Shown here in pieces: positions 21,085 to 30,426 of a stretch of 64,000 bases of DNA. The notes under the pieces are model-generated. The model was given only the letters and a program-made list of their open reading frames with translations. It ran no database searches and was not told the origin of the DNA. The translations under genes and the position numbers were made by a program. Position 1 is the first letter of the stretch, and every line of letters starts with the position of its first letter. This DNA comes from an uncultured Methanolobus sp. (GTDB lineage Archaea; Halobacteriota; Methanosarcinia; Methanosarcinales; Methanosarcinaceae), in the NCBI RefSeq assembly GCF_963667555.1, contig NZ_OY763421.1, positions 186,001-250,000 of the forward strand. Reading direction: 5' to 3'.

Positions 21085-22005
21085 ATGGCAGCATCGCCAA
21101 TAATGAATAGTTTATACACTATGATCGATAAAATGATCGCTTTTCTTCCGACTTTAGTAGCTGTAATAGTGCTATTGATAGTTGGAATGATAGCAGGAAA
21201 GGCATTAGGTAAGATAGGATCAAAGATACTTGACAAGATCGGACTTGATGACCTTATTGACAGGACATCCATCGGAAAGATGATAGAAAGGACCAGCATA
21301 ACCACAGTGGAATTCTTTGATGCCACTATCAGATGGTTCGTTTATTTTGTCTTTGCCGTGATAATCATAGATCTTCTTAAGGTACAGATAGTTGCTGATT
21401 TCATTACACAGATAATCCTTTACATACCAATAATACTCTCTGCAGTTGTTGTTCTTATAATCGGTCTTCTTGTAGTTGATTTCCTTGCAAACCTGGTAAA
21501 GAACATACTTGTGGCATCAGGACTTGACGAACATATTTCCAGAACAAGTCTTGGAAGTGCCATGGATGCAAGCGGCCTTAGCGGTTCAGGACTTATTGCC
21601 TTGATAGTTCAGGTATTTGGTTATCTGTTGTTCATCATGGCAGCTCTTAACATTCTCAAACTGGATATCATAGCAGGAGTGATAGCCGCCATACTGGCAT
21701 ACCTGCCAAATCTCTTCGCAGGTATACTGATACTATTGATAGGACTTTTGTCCATTGATCTGTTTGCGGACTACATCGGCAGCCTGCTTGACAACATGAA
21801 CGTTCAGGGTACCAACATATGGGTTCCGGCTCTGCGTGGCTTCCTTGCATTCGTTGTCATTCTGCTGGCACTGGATGCCATGCTTATCGACACAAGCATA
21901 TTCTACATACTTGTAGGTCCGCTGGCGTGGGGAATTGCAGTAGTGGTGGCATTTAAGTGGGGTATAAAGGACGCACTTGTTGAGTACGCAAAAGCAAGAA
22001 AATGA
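21085..22005 (+). CDS. Membrane protein with mechanosensitive-channel-type TM repeats
   Basis: 306 residues with about eight hydrophobic helices arranged as internal repeats. Each repeat has a helix of the type LPTLVAVIVLLIVGMIAGKALGKI followed by a short amphipathic segment (GLDDLIDRTSIG; GLDEHISRTSLG). These resemble the TM_helix repeats seen in small MscS-related proteins, but no MscS beta domain follows. A role in osmotic or membrane-tension response is a guess. GGGGG lies just before the ATG. The 173-bp upstream gap holds an AT-rich promoter-like region and a 6-bp inverted pair GCAATT/AATTGC. Confidence 0.75.
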   Translation: MAASPIMNSLYTMIDKMIAFLPTLVAVIVLLIVGMIAGKALGKIGSKILDKIGLDDLIDRTSIGKMIERTSITTVEFFDATIRWFVYFVFAVIIIDLLKVQIVADFITQIILYIPIILSAVVVLIIGLLVVDFLANLVKNILVASGLDEHISRTSLGSAMDASGLSGSGLIALIVQVFGYLLFIMAALNILKLDIIAGVIAAILAYLPNLFAGILILLIGLLSIDLFADYIGSLLDNMNVQGTNIWVPALRGFLAFVVILLALDAMLIDTSIFYILVGPLAWGIAVVVAFKWGIKDALVEYAKARK

Positions 22006-22037
22006 TCTTATCCTTGCTGTAAAAGTAGGTTTTTAGT

Positions 22038-22064
22038 GCTGGCTACTATGCCAGCTTTCTTTTT
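22038..22064 (+). terminator. Hairpin terminator after the TM-repeat gene
   Basis: GCTGGC-TACTAT-GCCAGC is a perfect 6-bp stem at 22038-22055, followed by TTTCTTTTT. It lies 33 bp after the stop codon. Confidence 0.65.
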
Positions 22065-22155
22065 ACATCGTTTTTCGGAACAAAAATCTTTTATTGTTCT
22101 GCTCCAATCCTGAACCTGTTTATTTTCTGTAATGCGTACATAGTTTGCGCGGACG

Positions 22156-23319
22156 ATGAGTAACATGTTATCCGAAAAAGTTGCAAACATTCCTCCGTTT
22201 TATGTTATGGAGGTACTGGAAAGGGCACAACAGCTTGAAGAAGAGGGCAGAAGTATAATTCACCTTGAGATAGGCGAACCTGATTTTCCAACAGCTTCGC
22301 ACATATGCGATGCTGCAAAGGCTGCGATGTGTGCAGGTAATACAAAATACACTCACAGCCAGGGACTTATAGAACTGCGGCAGGCCATTGCAAAGAACTA
22401 TAAGGACAGGTTCGGTGTGGATATCGACCCCGGCCAGATAATTGTTACATCGGGTACCAGTCCTGCAATGCTTTTGCTTTTCCTCGCGCTCATCGACCAG
22501 GGTGATGAGATCATCATGTCAAATCCCCATTATGCATGTTATCCGAATTTCGTGACAACTGCCGGTGGAGTGCCGGATTTCATCTACACAAATGAGGATA
22601 ATGGTTTCATGTTACAGCCGGATGAGCTTGCCGCACACATCAATCCTAAAACAAAGGCAATTCTTATCAATTCACCATCCAACCCGACTGGACAGGTGTT
22701 GCCCGCAGATGTCCTGAAGGGAATTGCACAGGTTGCAGGCGATGTGCCAATAATATCAGATGAGATATATCAGGGTCTTGTCTATGAAGGCGAGGACCAT
22801 ACTATATTAGAGTACACTGACAATGCATTTGTCCTCAATGGTTTTTCAAAACTCTACGCCATGACAGGATGGAGACTTGGCTACCTGATAGCACCGAAAC
22901 AGTACGTCAGGACTTTACAGAAGGTGCAGCAGAATCTGTTCATTTCCACCAATGCCTTTGTCCAGTATGCGGGCATCGCCGCTCTGGAAGGTCCGCAGGA
23001 GCAGACTGCGGAAATGGTGAAAACGTATAATAAGAGGCGTCTCTATCTTATTAACAGGCTCAGAGAGATTGGCTTTGATATAAAGGTCGAACCCAAGGGT
23101 GCTTATTATGTGCTTGCAGATGCCCGGAAGTTCGGTGAGGATTCACTTGCACTTAGCAGGCAGATCCTTGAGGATATAGGGGTTGCTGTTACTCCTGGGA
23201 TTGATTTTGGCCAGGGTGCAGAAGGTCATTTGCGTTTTTCCTACGCTAACAGTCTTGAGAATATAAAAGAAGGTATGAACAGGCTGGATAAGTACCTGAA
23301 ATTACAGAAAAGTGAATAA
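22156..23319 (+). CDS. Class I/II PLP aminotransferase
   Basis: 387-residue fold-type I aminotransferase of the aspartate/aromatic group. Visible are the N-terminal LEIGEPDFPT, the substrate/PLP segment NSPSNPTGQV, the SDEIYQGLVYEG region carrying the PLP Asp/Tyr, and the Schiff-base lysine in NGFSKLYAMTGWRLGY (about residue 235). The C-terminal arginine in GHLRFSYANS would bind the substrate carboxylate. Exact substrate is not determined. It stands alone, bounded by terminators on both sides. A second possible start lies at codon 4. Confidence 0.88.
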   Translation: MSNMLSEKVANIPPFYVMEVLERAQQLEEEGRSIIHLEIGEPDFPTASHICDAAKAAMCAGNTKYTHSQGLIELRQAIAKNYKDRFGVDIDPGQIIVTSGTSPAMLLLFLALIDQGDEIIMSNPHYACYPNFVTTAGGVPDFIYTNEDNGFMLQPDELAAHINPKTKAILINSPSNPTGQVLPADVLKGIAQVAGDVPIISDEIYQGLVYEGEDHTILEYTDNAFVLNGFSKLYAMTGWRLGYLIAPKQYVRTLQKVQQNLFISTNAFVQYAGIAALEGPQEQTAEMVKTYNKRRLYLINRLREIGFDIKVEPKGAYYVLADARKFGEDSLALSRQILEDIGVAVTPGIDFGQGAEGHLRFSYANSLENIKEGMNRLDKYLKLQKSE

Positions 23320-23340
23320 ACAATGATCTGAATGATCTTG

Positions 23341-23371
23341 ATGCAGAATCATTCTGCATTTCTCTTTTTTT
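23341..23371 (+). terminator. Hairpin terminator after the aminotransferase
   Basis: ATGCAGAA-TCA-TTCTGCAT is a perfect 8-bp stem at 23341-23359, followed by TTCTCTTTTTTT. Confidence 0.75.
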
Positions 23372-23401
23372 CTCCCCTTTACTTATTTACTTATTTTTAT
23401 A

Positions 23402-23454
23402 TTACCTATTTTTTGTAGGTATAATAGGTAAACTTAAAATACTACCTGTAGTAT
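23402..23454 (+). promoter_or_regulatory. Two palindromes, predicted operator of the DtxR-type gene
   Basis: Two perfect inverted repeats lie 70-120 bp upstream of the regulator. The first is TTACCTATT (23402-23410) with AATAGGTAA (23423-23431). The second is ATACTAC-CT-GTAGTAT (23439-23454). Both share a TAGGTA/GTAG-type core, and a further TAGGTAG occurs just before the start codon. This fits an autoregulated metal repressor, but is inferred. Confidence 0.5.
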
Positions 23455-23524
23455 ACAAAAATATAGCCTACAATTATTAGATTGAGAGGCAACCTGTTTA
23501 CAAAATCCATAGGTAGTTTTTGAA

Positions 23525-24016
23525 ATGACAACTGAGAGAACTGAAGATTATCTGAAGGTCATCGAGAAGATAATTGAAAGAAAAGGCTATGCACAGGTCA
23601 AGGATGTTTCAAGGGAGCTTGATATAAGTTCTCCAAGTGTCACCGGAATGTTCAAGAAACTTACCAAGATGGGTTACATCAATTATGAGAAATACGGTGG
23701 AGTCACCCTCACTCCTGAAGGGGAGAATATCGCAAAATGCACCATGGAAAAACACGGTGTTATCAAGGACTTTTTATTGATTCTTGGTCTGGATAAGGAA
23801 ATTGCAGATCAGGATGCCTGCAAGATAGAGCATGTACTGGCACCGGAAACATTCGAAACACTGACCAAATTTGTAGAATTCATGAACATGAAAGATGAAT
23901 GGCCACACTGGCTGGATCACTTCAATTATTATTGTGAAACCGGAAAGTACATTGATTGCAGTCCATCTTCAAAAGATACATGTCCTGTCCATGGTAAGAA
24001 TCATGGCAAGCAGTAG
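23525..24016 (+). CDS. DtxR/MntR-family metal-dependent transcriptional regulator
   Basis: 163 residues: an N-terminal winged helix (~1-65; SRELDISSPSVTGMFKKLTKMG holds the recognition helix) and a C-terminal metal-binding dimerisation domain (~66-140) with His, Glu and Cys candidates (KHGVIKDFL, CKIEHVLAPE). No SH3-like third domain is present, so it is of the short MntR type. The tail has extra Cys and His (DTCPVHGKNHGK). It precedes the ferrous iron uptake genes, so iron (or manganese) control of feoAB is the natural reading. Confidence 0.88.
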   Translation: MTTERTEDYLKVIEKIIERKGYAQVKDVSRELDISSPSVTGMFKKLTKMGYINYEKYGGVTLTPEGENIAKCTMEKHGVIKDFLLILGLDKEIADQDACKIEHVLAPETFETLTKFVEFMNMKDEWPHWLDHFNYYCETGKYIDCSPSSKDTCPVHGKNHGKQ

Positions 24017-24218
24017 TTTTCAGTAGCTTGCTATTGAAATGATCCTCATTTCTTCTTTTATACTCTTTTATTATCATAGTTTGCAATATGGTTCTAACAG
24101 TTGTATATTTAAATGCAAATATCTTTTATTTTTCGTATACTGAAAGAAATTAGGCAATGCGAAATTGCTATATACAAAAAAATGGTTAGAGCTACCATCA
24201 AAAAGGACAGGGAATGAC

Positions 24219-24461
24219 TTGAGCGAAGAACAGGAGACCACACTGGATACGTTAAAGCCCGGAGAGAAGGCCAGGATCACAAAAGTAAGGGTGAAAGGTG
24301 TGGCAAGACGTAAGCTCATGGATATGGGAATGGTTGCAGGGACCGAGATCGAGCTGGTAAGGAATGCTCCTCTTGGAGATCCCATGGATTATAACATAAA
24401 AGGTTACCACCTGTCCATCCGCAAAGAAGAAGCAAAACAGATTTTTATCAATAAGCTCTGA
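24219..24461 (+). CDS. feoA: FeoA, ferrous iron transport accessory protein
   Basis: 80-residue SH3-like FeoA with LKPGEKARITKVRVKG, then KLMDMGMVAGTEIELVRNAPLGDP and a final HLSIRKEEAKQI strand. I chose TTG 24219 because AGGACAGGGA lies just upstream and the length fits the family. The open frame extends to a TTG at 24165 inside a TATA-like stretch. It is followed by feoB after 96 bp. Confidence 0.88.
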   Translation: MSEEQETTLDTLKPGEKARITKVRVKGVARRKLMDMGMVAGTEIELVRNAPLGDPMDYNIKGYHLSIRKEEAKQIFINKL

Positions 24462-24557
24462 GTGAACTCTGAACGGGCTTTTTTCCAAACATTTTAGATA
24501 TTTTAGCATCTATTTATTATTCATAATATAATTCATAACAGTTCCTGGGGATATTTC

Positions 24558-26555
24558 ATGGAAGGCAGGAAAATAAAGATAGCATTAACAGGAAACCCTA
24601 ATGTGGGTAAGACCACGCTTTTTAATGCGCTGACAGGTTCCAGGCAACATGTGGGTAACTGGCCGGGTGTCACCGTTGAAAAAAAGAGTGGCAGGGTCTC
24701 ATACAAGGAGTATGATATTGAGGTCATAGACCTGCCGGGTACGTACAGTCTTACTGCTTATTCCATGGATGAGATAGTTGCCCGTGATTTTATCATTGAG
24801 GAAAAACCAGATATCGTCATTCAGGTTGTAGATGCTTCAAATCTTGAAAGGAACCTCTATCTTACAACCCAGCTCATGGAGCTTGGTTCTGAGATCCTCA
24901 TTGTTCTCAATATGTGTGATATCGCAGAGGAAAGGGGCGACCGTATCTATGTGGATAAAATGCAGGAACTTCTTGCAACTCCTGTTATAAGGACTGTTGC
25001 CAGCCAGAAAAAAGGGCTTTGCGATCTGCTGGATAAGGTTATTGAGCAAAAAGAGATCCAGCAACATCATGGTCATGAAATAGGATATGGCACTGAGATC
25101 GAAAACAAGATACTTGAGATCGAGAAAGTACTTGCTGAAGATGGAACCCGCGATACTCGTTATCCTCTAAGGTGGATCAGTATTCGCCTTCTTGAAGGTG
25201 ACAGCAATGTCCGGGAAAAGATCTCAAAAAGTCCTGTCTATGACCGGGTCATGCAAATAATAGGTTCCATTGACCAGGAAGAATTCGAGGCTGAGATAGC
25301 TGACAAGCGCTATCTTGCAATTAACACTGTCTTCCCGCAAATGTGCACCCGTGCCAATGACAAACTTACAAAATCCGATATGATCGACCGTGTGCTTACT
25401 AATAAATATCTTGGTATTCCGATATTCCTTGCACTCATGTGGGGCGCATTCGAGCTGACATTTGCTTTTGCCACTCCTTTCATGGATATGATAGACATTT
25501 CAGCAACATGGTTTGCCGATTATGTATCATCCAGCCTTCAGCCTGAGTGGCTTGCATCACTTGTGGGTGATGGTATCATCGGCGGTGTAGGTGCTGTGCT
25601 TGTATTTGTACCTAACATATTCATATTGTTCTTCCTGCTATCACTTCTGGAAGGAAGCGGTTATCTTGCCAGAGCGGCTTTTATCATGGACAAGCTGATG
25701 TACAAGATAGGCATGCATGGCAAGTCATTCATTCCTATGCTCATGGGATTTGGGTGTAATGTGCCTGCTATAATGGCTGCAAGAAGCATAGAGGACGAAA
25801 AGGACAGGTTAATTACTATATTAGTAGTGCCTTTCGTTTCATGCGGAGCCAGACTACCTATATATGTACTGTTCGCAGGAACTTTCTTTGGCAGGCAGGC
25901 AGGAACCGTAATATTTGGCATGTATGTTCTGGGAATTGTAATTGCGATAATATCTGCAAAGATACTCAGGGCAACAGTCGTTAAAGGCAAACCTGCACCG
26001 TTTATCATGGAGCTGCCACCTTACAGGGTTCCAACTCTGAAGACCAGTTTCATACACATGTGGGACAATGGTTTCATGTACATCAAGAAAGCTGGTACTA
26101 TTATATTAGTAGGTGTTGTGGTTATCTGGGCGCTTGCATCATTCCCCTGGGGCGTACAATATGGAAGCGAGGACAGTTATGTCGGTTCACTGGGTCACGC
26201 AGTAGAACCTCTGCTTAAACCTCTCGGCTTTGACTGGAAGATCTCAGTTGCTCTTATATTCGGACTTGTTGCCAAGGAAATAGTTGTTGCGTCAATGGGT
26301 GTTCTTTACGGAGCAGGTGATAACTCGGAAATGCTCAGTGACAGACTGCTTGCAGATTCCAGTTTAACCGCTTTGAACTCCCTCAGTCTCATGGCTTTCA
26401 GTTTATTGTATATGCCGTGTGTTGCAACAGTGGGAGTTATCAGGAAAGAAACTGGGTCCTGGAAGTGGACGATATTTGCAATTATTTACGGCATTACTGT
26501 GGCGTGGCTAACATCATTTGTAATATATCAGGGAGGTGTCCTGCTTGGATATTAG
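24558..26555 (+). CDS. feoB: FeoB, ferrous iron transporter with GTPase domain
   Basis: 665-residue Fe(II) transporter. The N-terminal G domain has G1 GNPNVGKTT (residues ~11-19), G3 DLPGTYSL and G4 NMCD. A helical spacer follows to ~residue 265, then about 8-10 membrane helices with the Gate motifs GFGCNVPAIMAAR (~395) and PFVSCGARLPIYVLF (~424), whose cysteines are thought to line the iron path. Length and motifs are those of a complete FeoB. The stop overlaps the next gene by 11 bp. Confidence 0.96.
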   Translation: MEGRKIKIALTGNPNVGKTTLFNALTGSRQHVGNWPGVTVEKKSGRVSYKEYDIEVIDLPGTYSLTAYSMDEIVARDFIIEEKPDIVIQVVDASNLERNLYLTTQLMELGSEILIVLNMCDIAEERGDRIYVDKMQELLATPVIRTVASQKKGLCDLLDKVIEQKEIQQHHGHEIGYGTEIENKILEIEKVLAEDGTRDTRYPLRWISIRLLEGDSNVREKISKSPVYDRVMQIIGSIDQEEFEAEIADKRYLAINTVFPQMCTRANDKLTKSDMIDRVLTNKYLGIPIFLALMWGAFELTFAFATPFMDMIDISATWFADYVSSSLQPEWLASLVGDGIIGGVGAVLVFVPNIFILFFLLSLLEGSGYLARAAFIMDKLMYKIGMHGKSFIPMLMGFGCNVPAIMAARSIEDEKDRLITILVVPFVSCGARLPIYVLFAGTFFGRQAGTVIFGMYVLGIVIAIISAKILRATVVKGKPAPFIMELPPYRVPTLKTSFIHMWDNGFMYIKKAGTIILVGVVVIWALASFPWGVQYGSEDSYVGSLGHAVEPLLKPLGFDWKISVALIFGLVAKEIVVASMGVLYGAGDNSEMLSDRLLADSSLTALNSLSLMAFSLLYMPCVATVGVIRKETGSWKWTIFAIIYGITVAWLTSFVIYQGGVLLGY

Positions 26556-27033
26556 TGTAGTAGCAGAAGAAAAACCAGATACAAAGTTGCCAATGATCTT
26601 TTCAGTTATCTGCGGTTCTCTCTATATTATATCAGGACTGATGCAGCTGGCGGCAGGGGCAGGCAGGATAATAATTGGTTCTGAGTTCAGTATTCCATTG
26701 GCCGAAGTATTATTTGTACCGGCAGACCTGATCGGATCTTTTGTCCTGTTACTTATTGGAACTGTGTTTATTTATGGTGTTCTGGAAATGCGCTCAGGTG
26801 TGTATGAAGGCATATCTTATGCTTATGTTGGAATTCTTCTTGCCCTCATATTTGCGTTCATATACTTGCTTGTGTGTACAGGCAATTTGCTTGAAACGTA
26901 TCTTCTCATGAATGAGGACTTCGCAGGCTGGACACCTCTTAGTGATATGAAACCCGGCATATATCTTGCAATTCTTCCTCTCGTTGCATATGTCAAATGG
27001 AAGGATATTTTTGAGCCCGTTCCCGGGAACTGA
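26545..27033 (+). CDS. Four-helix membrane protein of the feo operon
   Basis: 162 residues with four predicted membrane helices (~17-40, ~50-73, ~87-110, ~125-150). I do not recognise a named family. The start is TTG 26545, since GGGAGGTG (26531-26538) sits 6 bp upstream. The start lies inside the end of feoB, so translation is probably coupled. Placement between feoB and the FeoC-like gene suggests an iron-uptake role. Confidence 0.7.
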   Translation: MDISVVAEEKPDTKLPMIFSVICGSLYIISGLMQLAAGAGRIIIGSEFSIPLAEVLFVPADLIGSFVLLLIGTVFIYGVLEMRSGVYEGISYAYVGILLALIFAFIYLLVCTGNLLETYLLMNEDFAGWTPLSDMKPGIYLAILPLVAYVKWKDIFEPVPGN

Positions 27034-27049
27034 CATTGGATGGTTTTAA

Positions 27050-27322
27050 ATGATCAAAGAAACGCTGAAGGTCCTTTTCATTGATAATTGCACGTTGCAG
27101 GAAGCTGCAGACAGACTTGATGTAAAACAGAGCGATATAAAGGACAGACTCCTCATGTTACAGCATATGGGGTATGTTCATGAGATCTGCAATAACTCAA
27201 GTCCAAAGTCATCTGCATGTTGTTCATGCACTGCGGCATCTTCATGTTCTCAAAACGCTGATGTTTCCAGCTCAAAAGCATATCAGTTGACGGACAAAGG
27301 TGAAAGGATCTGCCGCAACTAA
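27050..27322 (+). CDS. FeoC-like winged-helix protein with Cys cluster
   Basis: 90 residues: a short helix-turn-helix (TLQEAADRLDVKQSDIKDRL) followed by a cysteine-rich loop (CCSCTAASSC) and a final strand-like segment (AYQLTDKGERI). This layout is that of FeoC-type proteins, small winged helices with a cysteine cluster that may bind Fe-S. It closes the feo operon, 16 bp after the membrane protein. FeoC is otherwise best known from gammaproteobacteria, so the name is by analogy. Confidence 0.7.
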   Translation: MIKETLKVLFIDNCTLQEAADRLDVKQSDIKDRLLMLQHMGYVHEICNNSSPKSSACCSCTAASSCSQNADVSSSKAYQLTDKGERICRN

Positions 27323-27589
27323 AAAACAGCATCAACTGACACTGGCAATTGATGTGTTTGTCTGTTTTAAAAACTAAAATCGGACATGTAGATTATCATT
27401 ATTATTCGTGTAATTATATCCGTACTGCTGGATAGTATACGGTACTGTTGAATTACAGAGGTTTTAAGATGTACTTCAATTAGTTTAAATAATGACAACC
27501 AGAGACAAAAAAATACCGCAACATATATTTTTAAGTTCGGACACAGATACTACGTTATTAAATTTAAAAAGGAATTAAAAGGGATTCAA

Positions 27590-29212
27590 ATGAAACTTGG
27601 AGTTGCAATAGACATAGGTACCAGTGGTATCAGAGCACAGAAAATTGACCTCGACACTGGTGATATCCAGAAGACAGTAATCACTCTCCGTAACCCGCTC
27701 CCAGGAGCAAACGTTATGGATCACCTGGATTTTGCCATCACTTATGGTCTTGATCTTGCTCAGGGTCTGCACGTCAATGCTGTAAAGCATGTTATTGAGA
27801 CATTGGGAGTTAAGCCGGAAGAACTTGAAAGAATGTCCATTTGTGGAAACCCTATACAGCTTTCAATATTCCAGGGAATCGCAATTGATGACCTTGCATA
27901 TGCAGGTGAAAGAAAGAAGGAAAAACTGAACATCAAGGAATCTGACAGAAGTGCCAGGATAATTGACTGTTCTGAGATCAAGGGACTGGATGTATATCCA
28001 AATGCAAAACTTGTAGTTCCACCTGCTATCAGACACGAAGTCGGTGCTGATGCTCTTGCACTTATCATTAAATCAGGTTTCCTTGATACAAAGGAAACAG
28101 CAATTGCAACTGACTATGGAACAAATGCAGAAATGGCACTTATCCATGAAGGAACAATTTACACAGGTTCAGCAGCAGCAGGTCCTGCACTTGAAGGTCA
28201 GCAGATAAAATACGGTAACCTTGCATCACCATTTGTTATTTCCGATGTTGAGTTTGAGGGCAACAATATACGCAACTACGTACTTGATGATGAGATGAAC
28301 ACTGTCAAGGCAAAGTTGATCAATCCTAACAATGGAGGCATAATCGAAGAAGACACCATCAAGGCAAAGGGAATCACTGGTACAGGCGTAATTGCAATTA
28401 TCGAAGCAGGAATGAAGAACGGAATAATCACACTTCCTAAGATCAACACACCTGATAATATACTCTACCTGCAGGACAAGATCAAGTTCTTCGAAAGTGA
28501 TGTCGAAGCAGCAGGTCTTGCAATCGGTGCTATCCGCGCAGGACACCTTGCACTTTGTAATGCAGCAGGTATTGAGGTTGCTGATGTCAGGAAGGCATAC
28601 ATGTCCGGTGCTGCAGGTACCTACATGGATGCAGTCAAGGCACACCAGGTCGGTATGGTCCCATTCAATGTTGACGAAGTTATCCAGATAGGTAACACTT
28701 CACTTATTGTTGCAAGAGAGATCCTCCTTTCAGAGGAAAGGCTCTGGGAGCTTCAGGAGATCGCTTCAAGGATCGTAAGCAACCACGTAATGTTTGCAAC
28801 TGACCCTGCATTTAAGGAAGCATACATCCAGGAGATATCATACTGGACCGAGGGAATGCCTTTCAAGATGCTTAAGAAGTTCCTTAAGAAGAAGGGGCTG
28901 CCACAGATCGACCTGCCGGAGAAGGAAACAAACGTTAACAAGATCGTTGAGAGGGATATCCCTGTACTTGGTCCGGAGGGACTGCAGGTTCTTGAGAAGG
29001 TAGGTACATACCTGACAATGAAGGTCACCTGTCCGGAATGTCCAAAGTGTATCAAGGTCTGTCCAAACGATGCTATTACCATCGATGATGAAGGTGTTGT
29101 TATGATCAGCTCTGACCTTTGTGACGGTGCAAACTGTAAAAGGTGCATCAATGCATGTCCAAAGGACACTTTCAAGTGGGAGAATCTGGTTGTTCTGGGA
29201 GAGGAAGCTTAA
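27590..29212 (+). CDS. ramA: Corrinoid protein reductive activase RamA
   Basis: 540-residue ATP-dependent iron-sulfur enzyme that reduces inactive Co(II) corrinoid to Co(I) in methyltransfer systems. The N-terminal ASKHA ATPase domain opens with GVAIDIGTSGIRAQKIDL and contains the DUF4445-type region (TDYGTNAEMAL, SAAAGPALEG). The last ~64 residues hold two [4Fe-4S] motifs: CPECPKCIKVCP and CDGANCKRCINACP. RamA was defined with methylamine systems; here it lies 2 kb before the methanol genes. The 267-bp upstream gap is AT-rich with no RNA gene seen. Confidence 0.93.
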   Translation: MKLGVAIDIGTSGIRAQKIDLDTGDIQKTVITLRNPLPGANVMDHLDFAITYGLDLAQGLHVNAVKHVIETLGVKPEELERMSICGNPIQLSIFQGIAIDDLAYAGERKKEKLNIKESDRSARIIDCSEIKGLDVYPNAKLVVPPAIRHEVGADALALIIKSGFLDTKETAIATDYGTNAEMALIHEGTIYTGSAAAGPALEGQQIKYGNLASPFVISDVEFEGNNIRNYVLDDEMNTVKAKLINPNNGGIIEEDTIKAKGITGTGVIAIIEAGMKNGIITLPKINTPDNILYLQDKIKFFESDVEAAGLAIGAIRAGHLALCNAAGIEVADVRKAYMSGAAGTYMDAVKAHQVGMVPFNVDEVIQIGNTSLIVAREILLSEERLWELQEIASRIVSNHVMFATDPAFKEAYIQEISYWTEGMPFKMLKKFLKKKGLPQIDLPEKETNVNKIVERDIPVLGPEGLQVLEKVGTYLTMKVTCPECPKCIKVCPNDAITIDDEGVVMISSDLCDGANCKRCINACPKDTFKWENLVVLGEEA

Positions 29213-29231
29213 GCTTCCTGCCTTTTTTTTT
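29202..29231 (+). terminator. Palindrome and T run between ramA and the CobW gene
   Basis: AGGAAGCTTAAGCTTCCT (29202-29219) is a perfect palindrome that includes the ramA stop codon, followed by GCC and TTTTTTTTT. It looks like a terminator. Only 14 bp separate it from the next start codon, so it may act as a partial stop that lowers expression of the downstream gene. Confidence 0.6.
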
Positions 29232-29245
29232 AGAAGGAATTTATT

Positions 29246-30379
29246 ATGAAAATACTTGTTGTTGGTGGATTTTTAGGCAGTGGAAAAACATCCACCATTA
29301 TTAGATTAGGTAAAGAATTCAGTGAGGCAGGCCAGAAGGTTGCTGTTATTGTCAACGAGATCGGTGAGGTAGGACTTGACGGGGATGTTATTTCCAAGTA
29401 TGGCCTTGATATGACCGAACTGACAAGTGGTTGCATCTGTTGTTCTCTAAAAGTCAATATGAAAACAACTCTGACGCTCCTCAGAAAAGACTACAAACCT
29501 GATATTATTCTTATTGAGCCAACAGGAATAGCTTTCCCACAGATCATCAAGAATGAGATCGATCTGATGGACCTGAAGGATACCACTGTTCAGCCTCTTG
29601 TTACGTTGATCGACGGCAGCAGGTTCAAGCAGTTGATGAAGGAAGCAAAGAACTTTGCTATGAGGCAGATCATCGATGCTGAGATCTTATGTATCAATAA
29701 GATAGACCTCATCGATGAGATACGCATCCCTATTCTTGAGACTTCAGTGCAGCAGTTAAATCCAAAGGCAAAGGTATTGTTGCTTACCACATCTAAAGAG
29801 GATGAGCACTGGCATGAATTTGTTGAGCTTGCAATGGGTGATGTTCCCAGCCAGCACGGTCATCAAGTGTTAAAGACCACGAGCCCTGAGACAGAAGTTA
29901 TTGATGAGGCAACAGGACTGCCTGTAGAGCAGACTCTTGATTCCATTGAGGCTTCAGGCATAGCCAGTTATGCTACTGAGTTCCTGCTTGATGGACGCAT
30001 ATCCACGGATTTAGCGCAGACAACTGCAAAGGATATCATGACCACTATTAAGTCTAAAGTAATAGAGCTTAGTCCTGAATTTGTCGGTCATATCAAGCTC
30101 TTCATCGAGTCCGGTTCTAATACTGTAAAGACCAATCTTACGGCATATGATCAGGACATTACTATGGAGGTCATTGATACGGAGACCGGGCAAGTGCCCC
30201 GACTTAAAGTTCTCTCCGCAGTTTCAAGCATTGATCATGATAAGCTTGTGCATATAGTAATTGATACAATTTCTGAAAAACTGGGTGACCAGAAGATAAG
30301 TTTCAAGCACAACAAGCCGCATGATCACGATCATCACCATGGTCATTCCAAACCAATAGATTTAGTCAATAACAATTGA
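29246..30379 (+). CDS. CobW/COG0523-type metal-chaperone GTPase
   Basis: 377 residues of the G3E GTPase family. Walker A is GGFLGSGKTS (~residues 7-16), the metal-binding motif is CICCSL (C-x-C-C, ~residues 63-68), and the guanine motif is NKID. The tail is histidine-rich (HDHDHHHGH), a typical metal store or sensor. Family members deliver zinc, cobalt or nickel to client enzymes. Downstream of ramA, a likely job is serving a zinc- or cobalt-dependent methyltransferase (MtaA and MtaB need zinc, MtaC a corrinoid), which is inference. AGAAGGA precedes the ATG. Confidence 0.85.
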   Translation: MKILVVGGFLGSGKTSTIIRLGKEFSEAGQKVAVIVNEIGEVGLDGDVISKYGLDMTELTSGCICCSLKVNMKTTLTLLRKDYKPDIILIEPTGIAFPQIIKNEIDLMDLKDTTVQPLVTLIDGSRFKQLMKEAKNFAMRQIIDAEILCINKIDLIDEIRIPILETSVQQLNPKAKVLLLTTSKEDEHWHEFVELAMGDVPSQHGHQVLKTTSPETEVIDEATGLPVEQTLDSIEASGIASYATEFLLDGRISTDLAQTTAKDIMTTIKSKVIELSPEFVGHIKLFIESGSNTVKTNLTAYDQDITMEVIDTETGQVPRLKVLSAVSSIDHDKLVHIVIDTISEKLGDQKISFKHNKPHDHDHHHGHSKPIDLVNNN

Positions 30380-30394
30380 TTATGACGGATCAAT

Positions 30395-30426
30395 GCAGCA
30401 ATAATCTTTGCTGCTATCTTTTTTTA
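30395..30426 (+). terminator. Hairpin terminator after the CobW gene
   Basis: GCAGCAA-TAATCT-TTGCTGC is a perfect 7-bp stem at 30395-30414, followed by TATCTTTTTTT. Confidence 0.75.
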
